DNA of 20,781 bases from Candidatus Hydrogenedentota bacterium (GCA_903922535.1 CAIXUF010001087.1:1-20781), one strand, 5' to 3'; counted from the stretch's first letter, positions 7,334 through 16,109 are shown. Numbers and translations are program-made. Notes: generated by a model from the letters alone, not told the origin.

Positions 7334-7741
7334 TTAGAAATGCCGCTCAATATAGTCCAGCGCCGCCTCCAAATCGGGCAGCACCTTGGTGCAGTAGCGC
7401 ACCATCCAGGGCGACATGTCCTGAAAAGTCATCGGGCTGAAGGCAATGACGAACTTGCCCAGGTCATGCGCCGCGTAGAACACCTCCATTGAGGTGCCGA
7501 TGGACGCCTTGTTGTAGTTCACCAGCAGGATGTCGGCGTCGCGCACGTCCTGCAGGTCGAATTCCACAATTTCATTGGCGCTGTCGATCTCGCGGTCGCG
7601 GAAATTGCGGCGCATCGGGTCGAGCAGGATGAACTTGCCCGCCAGACACTCCTTGGCCCGCTGGCGCCATGGCTTGCTTTCCGCCGTGTCGGCGTCCATG
7701 ATCGGTCCGCTCAGGTAGATTTTTCTCGCCGTTTCCATCAT
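7334..7741 (-). CDS. Nucleoside 2-deoxyribosyltransferase-like protein
   Basis: A 135-residue protein. Start 7741 (or the adjacent ATG at 7738) is chosen because AGGGGTG lies just upstream and the fold begins immediately with ARKIYLSGPIM. The order of motifs is that of the nucleoside 2-deoxyribosyltransferase superfamily: the initial YLSGPI strand, W-R-Q-R-A helix, ILLDPMRRNF, EIVEFDLQDVRDADILLVNYN and then SIGTSMEVFYAAHDLGKFVIAF, where the Glu of SMEVFYA is the likely catalytic nucleophile. Family members move deoxyribose between bases or hydrolyse modified nucleotides, and phage relatives exist. Location beside purE fits nucleotide salvage, but the substrate is unknown. A candidate promoter lies at 7792-7821. 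Confidence 0.75.
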   Translation of the reverse strand: MMETARKIYLSGPIMDADTAESKPWRQRAKECLAGKFILLDPMRRNFRDREIDSANEIVEFDLQDVRDADILLVNYNKASIGTSMEVFYAAHDLGKFVIAFSPMTFQDMSPWMVRYCTKVLPDLEAALDYIERHF

Positions 7742-7791
7742 GCGGCACCCCTGCGTTTGTGCGGCCGCGGCCGCCGCCGTCCTGCACGCGA

Positions 7792-7821
7792 ATTCTAGCG
7801 CATGCCGGGTCCGAACGCCAA
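7792..7821 (-). promoter_or_regulatory. Candidate sigma-70 type promoter for the deoxyribosyltransferase-like gene
   Basis: On the minus strand TTGGCG (7821-7816) and TAGAAT (7797-7792) are spaced 18 nt apart, about 50 nt upstream of the start at 7741. The -10 box is one mismatch from TATAAT. Confidence 0.4.
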
Positions 7822-7954
7822 GCCGCAAGTTTGGCCGGGCGGGCCGTTCATGTTAAGGTGTTTGGAACTGGGGACGGCGGTCTGTTCCGGCCGGATATTC
7901 TTTCGGCGGAAAGACACGGCCGGGCCGCACGCCAAAGCACACCGGAGTCTGGAC

Positions 7955-10006
7955 ATGCGATTCCATACCCTATGCCGTCAAACAGTCCCAATCATTGCCC
8001 TGGCCCTCTGCGCGGCAGGGGCCTGGACGCAGCCCTCCGCCTTTGCCCCCGAAAAACCGGTTCCGTCCGCCGCGCCACCGCCGGACGCCGCGCCCGCCGC
8101 AGCCACCCCGGCCCCGGCTGCGCCGGATGCGGACCCCATTGAGACGTGGATGGCCACCGCATCCCTCCCGGATCGGGTCGCGCAGCTCATGCTGGTCACG
8201 GTTGAGGGCGGCGCGATGCTTTCGGGCGAAGACAGGGCCTTTTTCAAACAGGTCACCCCCGGGGGCGTTCTTGTGCGCCGCTCCTCCAAACCCGCCTTTG
8301 CGGCGGGTTGCGTGACCGAACTGCGCGCCCTTGAGCAGAAGACGCGCGTGCCCATGCTGATCGGGGCCGACCTCTACGAACTGGCCTCGCCGGGGCAGGG
8401 CCTCATGTCTGGATTCTCGGAACTGCCCTCCCTGCTCGCCGTGGCCGCGGCAAATGACCCTGAAACGACGCAGTGCCTCGGACAGTTGCTGGGCACCCTG
8501 ATGGGGGCCATGGGTTTCAACCTGTACCTTGGACCGTCACTGGCGCTGGCGCCCACCGTCCAGAACACCCGCAATACGGTGAACTGTCTGGGCGGCAATC
8601 CGGCCTTCGTGGCCGAAGCGGGGAATACGATCTGCCAGGAACTTCAGAAACGGGGCGTGGCGCCCATGCCAACGGGCTTTCCCGGAGGCGGACTGAACCG
8701 CTCGGAACGCGGCGCGGCCGTGCTCACCACGCCGCGCGACGCGCTCAAGGACGGCGACCTGCGGCCCTATGCCGCGGCCGTCAAGGGTGGTGCCCGCATC
8801 ATCCAGGTGGGAAACACCCTCGTGCCGACACTGGCGTCCGGCGGCCCCCCGGCAAGCCTGTCCGACGCGGTGCTGCGCGGCCTGCTGCGCAGGGAAATGG
8901 GCTTTGACGGCATTATCGTGGCCGGCCCCATAGACAGCGAGGATGTCACCGGCATCATGGACAGCGCCATGGCCGCCGCCGCCGCGCTGGAGCGGGGTGC
9001 GGACATGCTGTTGTGGCGGAGCGCGTCGTCACAGCCTGTCCGGGCCATTCAGTTCATTTGCGGGGCCGTCGCGAAGGGGGACCTGTCCGAGGACACCGTC
9101 AACACCATCGTGCGCCATGTGTTGAACGTCAAGGCCGAGTTGGCCAAGGCCGCAACAGCCTCGGCAAAAGAGCGGGACCCAAAGTTGTTGGACAAGCCCA
9201 AAGATTTGCTCAAAATGGTGCAGTCCGTGAACAGGCGCTCCATCACCCTGGCGCACTACCGCCCCGGCACCCTGCCGCTGATCAAGAAGGTTTCCACGCC
9301 CGTGGGCATCACGGGCACGGTCGGGGTGGACGAACTGAAAGATGCCCTGGAGAAACCGCTCAAACAGGTGGTCGAACAGCCCATCATGACGGCGAAACAC
9401 ATTGGCGACATCCAGCGTTTTGAGATAAAACGGCTCACCGACAACATGACCGGGTTGAACACGGTGGTGTGCGTGCTCACCGATCAGGAGAAGATCGAGG
9501 GCCAGGTGGAACTGGTCCGCGAACTCAAGAAGAAGACGCCCCACCTCGTGGTCATCTACCTGGGCTATCCCGCCCACGCGGCCTTCCTGGGTGACGCCGA
9601 CGCGGTCCTGCTGGGCTATTCCGCCTCAACCCGTGTGGCCGAATCCATGGCCGTCATGGCCGAGGCGCTCACGGGCACCGGCGCGCTGGGCTTCGTCGAT
9701 CTGCCCGAAACGCTCAATCTCAAGGTGAACGAAACCCGAACCTTTGGCATCGAGGACACCGTGCAGACGCCGCCCGGGCGGCTGCCCCTCGATTTGAACG
9801 ATCAAAGCAAGGCGGGAACCGCCGGACGCTACGATCCCACCACCGCCGTAAAGAAGGTGGAGTGGGACTTCGCCGGCAAGCATATTGGCAAGCCGTCGGT
9901 GTCCTGGACCTTTGAAACCCCCGGCGAATACCCCGTGACCCTGACCGTGACCGACACACGGGGTGAAAGCAGAATGCGTGCGTTCAAGGTGGTGGTGTCG
10001 CCCTGA
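7955..10006 (+). CDS. Exported GH3-fold protein lacking catalytic residues, with C-terminal PKD-like domain
   Basis: A 683-residue protein. Start 7955 is chosen because GGAG lies 7 nt upstream and a signal peptide follows (MRFHTLCRQTVPIIALALCAAGAW). A Pro/Ala-rich linker (about residues 35-60) leads into a GH3 N-terminal barrel recognised by RVAQLMLVTVEGG, TPGGVLV, PPASLSDAVLRGLLRREMGFDGIIV and ALERGADMLL. The NagZ-type KHFPGHGxxxxDSH loop is here TGFPGGGLNRSERG (residues 240-253), and the nucleophile Asp of the (S/T)DDL block is Gly324 (VAGPID). DxEGG is DLYEL from Asp139. A GH3 C-domain-like alpha/beta region follows, then a PKD-like fold at about 630-683 (VEWDF...PGEYPVTLTVTD). A glycan-binding or scaffolding pseudoenzyme is likely; a hydrolase with unusual residues is the alternative. 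Confidence 0.8.
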   Translation: MRFHTLCRQTVPIIALALCAAGAWTQPSAFAPEKPVPSAAPPPDAAPAAATPAPAAPDADPIETWMATASLPDRVAQLMLVTVEGGAMLSGEDRAFFKQVTPGGVLVRRSSKPAFAAGCVTELRALEQKTRVPMLIGADLYELASPGQGLMSGFSELPSLLAVAAANDPETTQCLGQLLGTLMGAMGFNLYLGPSLALAPTVQNTRNTVNCLGGNPAFVAEAGNTICQELQKRGVAPMPTGFPGGGLNRSERGAAVLTTPRDALKDGDLRPYAAAVKGGARIIQVGNTLVPTLASGGPPASLSDAVLRGLLRREMGFDGIIVAGPIDSEDVTGIMDSAMAAAAALERGADMLLWRSASSQPVRAIQFICGAVAKGDLSEDTVNTIVRHVLNVKAELAKAATASAKERDPKLLDKPKDLLKMVQSVNRRSITLAHYRPGTLPLIKKVSTPVGITGTVGVDELKDALEKPLKQVVEQPIMTAKHIGDIQRFEIKRLTDNMTGLNTVVCVLTDQEKIEGQVELVRELKKKTPHLVVIYLGYPAHAAFLGDADAVLLGYSASTRVAESMAVMAEALTGTGALGFVDLPETLNLKVNETRTFGIEDTVQTPPGRLPLDLNDQSKAGTAGRYDPTTAVKKVEWDFAGKHIGKPSVSWTFETPGEYPVTLTVTDTRGESRMRAFKVVVSP

Positions 10007-10015
10007 CGCAGGCGG

Positions 10016-11977
10016 TTATGGCCTCCACCGAATCTGCAAAACACGCACCGCCAAGGGTTCCATGGCCAATTCAACGCCTGCGTTATCCCCGACGGTCGCA
10101 ATCGGCTTGCCGTTGGCGCAGTCTGTGACCGATTCCGGCGCGGACGCCATCGCAAACCGGGCCGTCTGCGGATCCGGGCCGTTGTTGACCAGCACCACAT
10201 GGGTCACGCCGTCCAACTGCTTCACGAGGCTGTTGAGCCACGGCGCCGCCTCAACGGCGATCTTCGGCGGCGTTTCGATCGACAGCAGCACGGGGGTTAG
10301 TTCCTTGATCTCCTGCGCGACCGTCTTGACCTTGGCCCACTGTTCGTCGAACGGTGTCGCGGGGTCCCTGTGAAGATCAAACCAACTGTAGAAGACAAGA
10401 CCGGTGGCGCCTTCGGCGATGCTCTGCCAGGCCATGGAACGCATTTCTTCCAGGGACGGCGCGCGGAATTTCGCCTTCGTTGCCTCATCCTTCTGGTAGT
10501 TGCCCCAGTTGAACACCTGTGGCACCTGCCACATCGCGCGGCTGCCGCAGAGGGCGGCGGTCATCTTCCGGGCATATTCACCGGCCGTCGCGGCCGGCCT
10601 TTGGGGAATGGGGTAGGGGTCCGTGCCGATGACGTCGTAGCTGGGCAGGTACTCGCGGACCTGGTCCACCTGGTACAGGACCACCCATGCGGGATGGTTT
10701 GGATCAAGATCCGCAATCCATTGACGGTGGGCGGACAAACGATCCAGCATGTCCAGGGGCAGTTCGTCGTTGATGTACCACGCGAGCAGTGCGGGATGGT
10801 CCCGCAGGGCTTCCACCTGCGATTTCACGTAGGGAAGCTCGTCGTCCTGCGATTTGATGGCGGGCACACTGGCGTCCGTGCCAAAGTAGGCGTTCTTCAC
10901 GCAGGCGATGATTTTCAGTCCCCGCGCCTGGGCCAGGTCGAGCATGTCCTTCGACGGTTCCGCGTAGGGCATGAGGCAGTTGAACGCGCTCTGCGCGTAA
11001 ATGTCCAGTTCTTCGGGCTTCACACCGCCCCAGTACATCCCGAGCGGAAAGAACGGCGCGCCGTTGAGGACAAGGCGGTTGTGCGCATCGATGTATGCCG
11101 CGCGCTACGGTGTCTCCAGGCTGCGCGAGAAGGCCACTGTGTCCGTGGCCAGCACAGCGCCGCCGTTCTTGGGCTTGAGCGCCACTTCCACGGAGTAATG
11201 CCCGGCCGACAGCGACTGTCCATCAATGACGACGTCCGTTGTCGTGTCCGTAAGGGCGGCCATTTCACCCTGGGCGGACACGGCCTGATTCGCCGTGTTT
11301 ACTGCACGCCATGCAAGCAGCACGTCCCCCAACTGAAAGGGGTAATCAACCAGCCTTACAAAGCACCGGATCCGAATCGGGTCCGGGTTTGGTCCCAGCG
11401 CCTGGCTGCGGTAATTGGGGGAAACAAGCACCGATGCCAGGGGCCGCTCCGCGTACGGCACAATCGAAATATCGTCCCACCACGCCGTGCCTGTCATTCC
11501 CTGGCGGAAATAGCAGGACAGGGAGCATCCGGCGGCTTCCGGCGGTATGCGGGCGGTGACACCCTTGACAAGGGTCCAGTCCGCCGCGCCCTTCACGCCC
11601 TGCGGATAGCAGCCGCCCAGCCACTTTCCGTCGGCGCTGTACCATTCGGCGCAGATCGTCGCCCCGTCTTCCTCCCCGGCGATATCCTGCGTCTTTACCC
11701 ATGCGCTGATCTCGTACATCTTGTCCCGCGCGAGGGCAACCGGCTGGCTGCACAGGACATAAACGGCCTTGTCGGTGTTGACACCCTTGAGCGACGCGTC
11801 TCCGGACCGGTGAACCGCCGTGTCGCGGTTATAGACACTTGCCGTGCCGTTCCAGTCCGCCGCCGCCCCACTGTCGGCGGCATGTTCAAAACCGGGATTC
11901 TTGATCAGGTCTTCACCCGTGGCGGTGCCGGTCCACAGGAGGAGAATAAATATCGCGTAAACCGTGCAGTGTCTCAT
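10016..11977 (-). pseudogene. Secreted multidomain glycoside-hydrolase-like gene interrupted by one in-frame TAG
   Basis: A single reading frame of 654 codons is broken only by TAG at 11107-11105. Start 11977 follows GAGGG and gives a signal peptide (MRHCTVYAIFILLLWTGTATG). Residues about 22-170 are a CBM4/9-like beta-sandwich (LIKNPGFEHA, EISAWVKTQDIAGEE, GTAWWDDISIVPYAE); about 171-290 form a second beta domain. After the TAG, coding continues in the same frame (AAYIDAHNRLVLNGAPFFPLG) into a TIM-barrel-like region: MYWGGVKPEELDIY, LLAWYINDELP, YDVIGTDPYP, WQSIAEGATGLVFYSWFDL. The Asp-Glu of YINDELP is the likely acid/base. The 3' part alone has no signal peptide and no SD at its first ATG. 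It could be a nonsense pseudogene, a readthrough gene or an assembly error. TAG ends neighbouring genes normally, so genome-wide recoding is unlikely. Confidence 0.75.
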
Positions 11978-12002
11978 GGTTAGCCCTCGCTTTGTTGGAA
12001 TT

Positions 12003-12010
12003 ATGATAGC
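12003..12010 (-). promoter_or_regulatory. Candidate -10 element upstream of the interrupted hydrolase
   Basis: GCTATCAT reads on the minus strand at 12010-12003, about 25 nt before the start at 11977. The same octamer is found on the plus strand at 3424-3431. No clear -35 box. Confidence 0.25.
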
Positions 12011-12114
12011 CGGTTTTGCCCGTTGCGCGGTAGGATCAGCCCGGCCGCACGGTCGGGCAATGCCCTGGAACACCGGCGGGCGACTGTGCCGTTTGCACTG
12101 GGGGATAATTACGG

Positions 12115-12144
12115 TTGCCTTCCGGTCATAGGAACCACTACACT
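12115..12144 (+). promoter_or_regulatory. Candidate promoter for the hemolysin III-like gene
   Basis: TTGCCT (12115-12120) and TACACT (12139-12144) with an 18-nt spacer, about 56 nt before the start at 12200. The match to consensus is modest. Confidence 0.3.
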
Positions 12145-12153
12145 GCCGGGGCA

Positions 12154-12168
12154 TTTCCCGGCGGGAAA
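12154..12168. promoter_or_regulatory. 15-bp palindrome, possible operator
   Basis: TTTCCCGGCGGGAAA has 7-bp inverted arms around a central base. It sits between the candidate -10 box (12139-12144) and the ribosome site of the hemolysin III-like gene. The position is right for a repressor site, but no regulator is identified. Confidence 0.3.
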
Positions 12169-12199
12169 GCGTGTTCCTCTTGATGTAAGGAAAAACCAA

Positions 12200-12856
12200 A
12201 TGAGCGAAAAGCAGTACAGTGTGCGGGAAGAGATTGCCAACAGCGTCACGCACGGACTCGGCATCGTGTTCAGTGTGGTGGGGCGGGTGGTGCTGGTGGC
12301 CCTGGCGGTCAGCGAGGCGGACCCGTGGCGCATCGTCAGCGCGGCCATTTTCGGCGCTTCCATGATCATCCTGTATCTGGCCTCCACGCTGTACCATGCC
12401 TTTCCCTGGCCCACGGCAAAAGCGGTGATGCGTGTTTTTGACCACTGTGCCATCTACCTGCTCATCGCGGGCACCTACACCCCCTTCCTGCTTGTGTCCA
12501 TGCGCGGCCCCTGGGGTTGGACCCTGATGGTCATCATGTGGGGCATCGCCGTAATCGGCTGCGCCTTCAAGGCCTTCCACACCGGCAAGTTTGACAGACT
12601 GTCCACCGCGCTGTACGTGGGCATGGGATGGATGATCATTGTCGCGATCAAACCGGCGCTGGAGGTGATCCCGGTGGGCGCCATGGTGCTGATGGCCCTG
12701 GGCGGACTCGCCTACACCGCGGGGGTGTTCTTCTACGCCTGCAACCGCATTCCCTACAACCACGCCATCTGGCATGGTTTCGTCCTCGCGGGCACGGTGG
12801 CCCACTTCTTCGCCATCCTCTTCTACGTCGTGCTCAACCCGGCCGTGGGGGCGTAG
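12200..12856 (+). CDS. Hemolysin III / PAQR-like seven-helix membrane protein
   Basis: A 218-residue integral membrane protein of the YqfA/hemolysin III (PAQR) family at its usual length. The start at 12200 has TAAGGA about 9 nt upstream and places the conserved EEIANSVTHGLG motif at residues about 10-21. Other family marks are STLYHAF after the second helix, FDHCAIYLLIAGTYTPF in the third and IWHGFVLAGTVAHFFAIL near the C-terminus. The conserved Ser/His/Asp/His set is thought to bind a metal, as in adiponectin receptor relatives, so a membrane-lipid amidase-like activity is possible; despite the name, lysis is not implied. It ends at TAG. Confidence 0.92.
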   Translation: MSEKQYSVREEIANSVTHGLGIVFSVVGRVVLVALAVSEADPWRIVSAAIFGASMIILYLASTLYHAFPWPTAKAVMRVFDHCAIYLLIAGTYTPFLLVSMRGPWGWTLMVIMWGIAVIGCAFKAFHTGKFDRLSTALYVGMGWMIIVAIKPALEVIPVGAMVLMALGGLAYTAGVFFYACNRIPYNHAIWHGFVLAGTVAHFFAILFYVVLNPAVGA

Positions 12857-13261
12857 ACAGGCGCGTCGCTCCGACCTTCCAGCGACCGAGCCAAACAGCG
12901 CCCGCCCGCAGGAAGCGTAAGAATCCATAGACTTGTCAAAGGATTCACATTCGGAACAAGCAGTATCGACGCGTCAAAGAATGGTTCTGAAACACCAAGA
13001 GCAAAGGCCCCAGCAAGGCCAAGTCACATCGCACACAGCCTCCACCAATACCCCTGAATAGCGCGTGGCCGATCCCCCAATCCACAATCAGAGTCGGTGT
13101 GAACCGGGTACTTGGGGGGTGGAAAATCACAGGCACACAGGTGACGGGACCATCGTGCCACCCTCCAGTTGGCCCCATTTTCTGTCAAGAGAATATTTGC
13201 CCCGACAGAGACTGTTAACTTACGTGAGTTTCTGATCACGAACCATAACAAGGAGCAACTT
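12857..13261. other. 405-nt spacer with no recognised gene
   Basis: No supported coding region, RNA gene or known repeat is visible. Base composition appears less GC-rich than the flanking genes. One plus-strand frame from 12931 to 13216 is broken by a single TGA near 12988 (KQYRRVKEWF, stop, NTKSKGPSKAKSH...), which might be a decayed reading frame, but I do not recognise it. The last 12 nt hold the AAGGAG ribosome site of pntAA (13250-13255). Confidence 0.5.
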
Positions 13262-14431
13262 GTGAAGATTGGGATACCGAAAGAGACACTCTCCGGTGAA
13301 ACACGGGTGGCATTGGCGCCTTCGGCGGTGACCGGCCTTATCAAGAAGAAGCACGAAGTTGTTGTGGAAACCGGCGCAGGGGCAGCCTCCTTTCTTGCAG
13401 ATGAGGACTATGCCAAAGCGGGCGCCCTGGTGGTGAAGTCGGCGCAGGAGGCGTACGACACGGCAGACATTGTTTTCAAGGTGCAGCCCCCCGGCGTGGA
13501 CCCGGCCACCGGAAAACAGGAAGTCGAAATGCTGCGCGAAGGAACAGCGCTCATAAGTTTCCTGGCACCGTTCAACAACCCCGAAACCATCCGCGTTTTG
13601 AAACAGCGGAAGATTACCGGATTCTCCATGGAGTTCGTGCCGCGCATTACGCGGGCGCAGAGCATGGATGCGCTCAGTTCCATGGCCACGCTGTCGGGAT
13701 ACAAGGCCGTGCTCATTGCGGCGGACCGCCTGTTCCGCATGTTCCCGCTGCTTTCGACGGCGGCAGGCACCATTGCCCCATCCACCGTGCTGGTGCTGGG
13801 CGCGGGCGTGGCGGGGTTGCAGGCCATCGCCACGGCCAAGCGACTCGGCGCGCGCGTGGAGGCCTTTGATCCCCGGCCTGTCGTGAAAGAGCAGGTGGAA
13901 AGCCTCGGCGCGGTGTTCATTCCGATGGAAACGGCTGAGGACGCGCAGACGGCGGGCGGTTACGCCAAAGAATTGGGCGAAGACTTCCTGCGGCGCGAGC
14001 GTGAGGCCATTGCGGGACGACTGCCCAAGTGCGATGTGGTAATCACCACCGCCCAGATCTTCGGCAAGAGGGCCCCCGTGCTCATCACGGAGGACATGGT
14101 GAAGCTCATGCCGCGCGGTGCCATGATCGTGGACCTCGCCGCCGACCAGGGCGGCAACTGCGAACTGACAAAAGCGGGCGAAACGGTGGAACAGCACGGC
14201 GTGACCATATACGGCGCGGTCAACCTGCCCGCCACGCTTCCCGTCAACGCCAGCCAACTGTACTCCAAGAACGTGGTCACCCTGTTTGAACATTTGTACA
14301 AGGACCCCGAAAAGGGGCTGGATTTTGAGGACGAAATCACCCGCGGCGCGTGCCTGATCCATGCCGGAGAAATCCGGAACGATCTGGTGCGGCAGGCCGT
14401 GGAACCGGACAAGGAGGCCGACGCCGCATGA
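13262..14431 (+). CDS. pntAA: NAD(P) transhydrogenase subunit alpha part 1 (domain I)
   Basis: A 389-residue NAD(H)-binding subunit of proton-translocating transhydrogenase, which moves hydride between NADH and NADP+ driven by the proton gradient. The start is GTG at 13262, supported by AAGGAG 6 nt upstream and by KIGIPKETLSGETRVALAP, the family N-terminus related to alanine dehydrogenase. Residues about 120-160 contain FSMEFVPRITRAQSMDALSS, and about 176-207 hold the NAD Rossmann motif VLVLGAGVAGLQAIATAKRLGA with acceptor-side EAFDPRP. Length and gene split match the three-subunit type known from Rhodospirillum rubrum. The stop overlaps the next start (ATGA at 14428). Confidence 0.95.
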   Translation: MKIGIPKETLSGETRVALAPSAVTGLIKKKHEVVVETGAGAASFLADEDYAKAGALVVKSAQEAYDTADIVFKVQPPGVDPATGKQEVEMLREGTALISFLAPFNNPETIRVLKQRKITGFSMEFVPRITRAQSMDALSSMATLSGYKAVLIAADRLFRMFPLLSTAAGTIAPSTVLVLGAGVAGLQAIATAKRLGARVEAFDPRPVVKEQVESLGAVFIPMETAEDAQTAGGYAKELGEDFLRREREAIAGRLPKCDVVITTAQIFGKRAPVLITEDMVKLMPRGAMIVDLAADQGGNCELTKAGETVEQHGVTIYGAVNLPATLPVNASQLYSKNVVTLFEHLYKDPEKGLDFEDEITRGACLIHAGEIRNDLVRQAVEPDKEADAA

Positions 14432-14724
14432 CATCGGAAATGATATCGAACCTGTACGTCTTCGTGCTCGCCACCTTCATCGGGCTTGAGGTGATTCGGC
14501 GGGTGTCGCCGTTGCTCCACACGCCGCTGATGTCGCTGACCAACGCCATATCGGCCATTGCGGTCGTGGGGTCGCTGGTCATCGCCGGCCGCGCCGAAAC
14601 CACGCTCAGCGCCATCCTGGGGACCGTCGCCGTCGCGGCCTCCATGGTCAACGTCGTGGGCGGTTACCTCATCACCTACCGAATGGTCCGCATGTTCAAA
14701 AAACGCGAGCCCAAAAAACCATGA
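14428..14724 (+). CDS. pntAB: NAD(P) transhydrogenase subunit alpha part 2 (membrane domain IIa)
   Basis: A 98-residue protein with three hydrophobic helices (SNLYVFVLATFIGLEVI, AISAIAVVGSLVIAG, AILGTVAVAASMVNVVGGYLI) and the short basic tail RMFKKREPKKP. This is the small membrane piece of the proton channel. HTPLMSLTNAISAI matches the family HTPLMSxTNAISxI signature. The start overlaps the pntAA stop and has AAGGAGG 10 nt upstream; its stop overlaps the pntB start by ATGA, indicating translational coupling. Confidence 0.95.
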   Translation: MTSEMISNLYVFVLATFIGLEVIRRVSPLLHTPLMSLTNAISAIAVVGSLVIAGRAETTLSAILGTVAVAASMVNVVGGYLITYRMVRMFKKREPKKP

Positions 14725-16091
14725 ATGAACATCTCATACACCTGGCCTATCTGGCGTCAGCCGCCTGCTTCATCCTGTCGCTGAAGTGGCTGAGCGCCGT
14801 GCCCACCGCGCGGCGCGGCGTGCTTATCGGCGTGGCCGGCATGGCGCTGGCCGTCGGCGGAACGTTGCTCGACCCGACCATAGAGCATTTCCGCTGGCTC
14901 GCCGTGGCATGTGTCGTCGGCTCCATGATCGGCGTGCCGATGGCGCTCATGCCGATGACCGCGGTGCCGCAGCGGACGGCCCTGTCCCACGCCTTTGGCG
15001 CGCTGGCCGCCACGCTGGTCGGCGCGGCCGAGTACTCACTGCGGCTCAGGACCATAGACCACTTCACCATGACCGCCCTGGCCCTCGAGGTGATCCTGGG
15101 CGGGCTCACCGTCACGGCAAGCCTCATGGCGGCGGGAAAGCTGCAGGAAATCCTGCCCACCCGGCCCATGGTGTTCAAGAACCAGAACTACATCAACCTG
15201 TCCGTGCTTGGCGTGGCCGTGCTCATCGGCGCGTACCTCATTTTCAATCCCGGCGCGTGGCTGCTCTTTCCCGTGATGGTGCTGCTGTGCCTGGTTTTCG
15301 GCGTGCTCCTGATCATGCCCATCGGCGGCGCGGACATGCCCACCGTGCTGGCCCTGCTGAACTCCTACGCGGGCCTGTCCTCCTCCATGATGGGCTTCGT
15401 GCTCAACAACAAGCTGCTCATCATCGCGGGCGCGCTGGACGGCTCGTCCGGCCTCATCCTCTCCATCATCATGTGCCGCGCCATGAACCGTTCCTTCACC
15501 AACGTGCTGTTTGGGGCCTTTGGCCAGGTGCAGATGTCCACCGCCGCCGTTGAGCAGAAGAACTACCGCAGCGCCAGCGCCGAGGAGGCCGCCGACCTGC
15601 TGCGCACCGCCGCTTCGGTCATCATCGTCCCCGGCTACGGCATGGCCGTGGCGCAGGCCCAGCACAAGGTGCGCGAACTGTTCGACCTGCTCGTCAAACA
15701 GGGGACCAAGGTAACCTTTGCCATTCACCCCGTGGCCGGGCGCATGCCCGGGCACATGAACGTGCTGCTGGCCGAGGCGGACATCCCCTATGACATCCTG
15801 CTGGAAATGGACGACGCCAATTCCGAATTCCCACAGGCCGACGTGGCGCTGGTGATTGGCGCGAACGATGTGACCAACCCGGCCGCGCGGCACGACAAGT
15901 CGAGCCCCATCTACGGCATGCCCATCCTGGACGTGGACAAGGCCCGGACCGTCATGGTCATCAAGCGCAGCATGAATCCCGGCTTCGCCGGCATCGACAA
16001 CGAACTGTATTACATGGACCGGACGCTCATGCTCTTCGGCGACGCCAAGAGCTTCGTGGGCGAACTGGTCAAGGCGCTGCCGGGGAACTGA
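14721..16091 (+). CDS. pntB: NAD(P) transhydrogenase subunit beta
   Basis: A 456-residue subunit with membrane domain IIb and the NADP(H)-binding domain III. The N-terminal two thirds show about eight to nine helices, including DMPTVLALLNSYAGLSSSMMGFVLNN and LIIAGALDGSSGLILSIIMCRAMN. Domain III begins near residue 290 with VIIVPGYGMAVAQAQHKV, then VTFAIHPVAGRMPGHMNVLLAEA, a conserved GRMPGHMNVLLAEA NADP-site loop, and ends with VIGANDVTNPAA, PILDVD and VMVIKRSMNPGFAGIDNELY. All are family hallmarks. Its start overlaps the pntAB stop. It is the last gene of the operon, which ends at the hairpin of 16115-16150. Confidence 0.96.
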   Translation: MNEHLIHLAYLASAACFILSLKWLSAVPTARRGVLIGVAGMALAVGGTLLDPTIEHFRWLAVACVVGSMIGVPMALMPMTAVPQRTALSHAFGALAATLVGAAEYSLRLRTIDHFTMTALALEVILGGLTVTASLMAAGKLQEILPTRPMVFKNQNYINLSVLGVAVLIGAYLIFNPGAWLLFPVMVLLCLVFGVLLIMPIGGADMPTVLALLNSYAGLSSSMMGFVLNNKLLIIAGALDGSSGLILSIIMCRAMNRSFTNVLFGAFGQVQMSTAAVEQKNYRSASAEEAADLLRTAASVIIVPGYGMAVAQAQHKVRELFDLLVKQGTKVTFAIHPVAGRMPGHMNVLLAEADIPYDILLEMDDANSEFPQADVALVIGANDVTNPAARHDKSSPIYGMPILDVDKARTVMVIKRSMNPGFAGIDNELYYMDRTLMLFGDAKSFVGELVKALPGN

Positions 16092-16109
16092 GCCCCGGCG
16101 CGGCCAAGA

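Noticed and set aside
11105..11107. TAG read as pyrrolysine or a recoded amber codon
   Set aside because: No supporting pyl gene or RNA element is visible, and TAG ends the neighbouring genes at 4568-4570 and 12854-12856. Nonsense mutation or sequence error is simpler.
10370..11983. Long plus-strand open frame (537 codons) opposite the interrupted hydrolase
   Set aside because: It is antisense to a recognisable coding sequence, is rich in Arg/His/Gly as expected for a GC-rich shadow frame, and has no recognisable domain.
13220..14434. Long minus-strand open frame opposite pntAA
   Set aside because: pntAA is unmistakable, and the opposite frame is compositionally a shadow.
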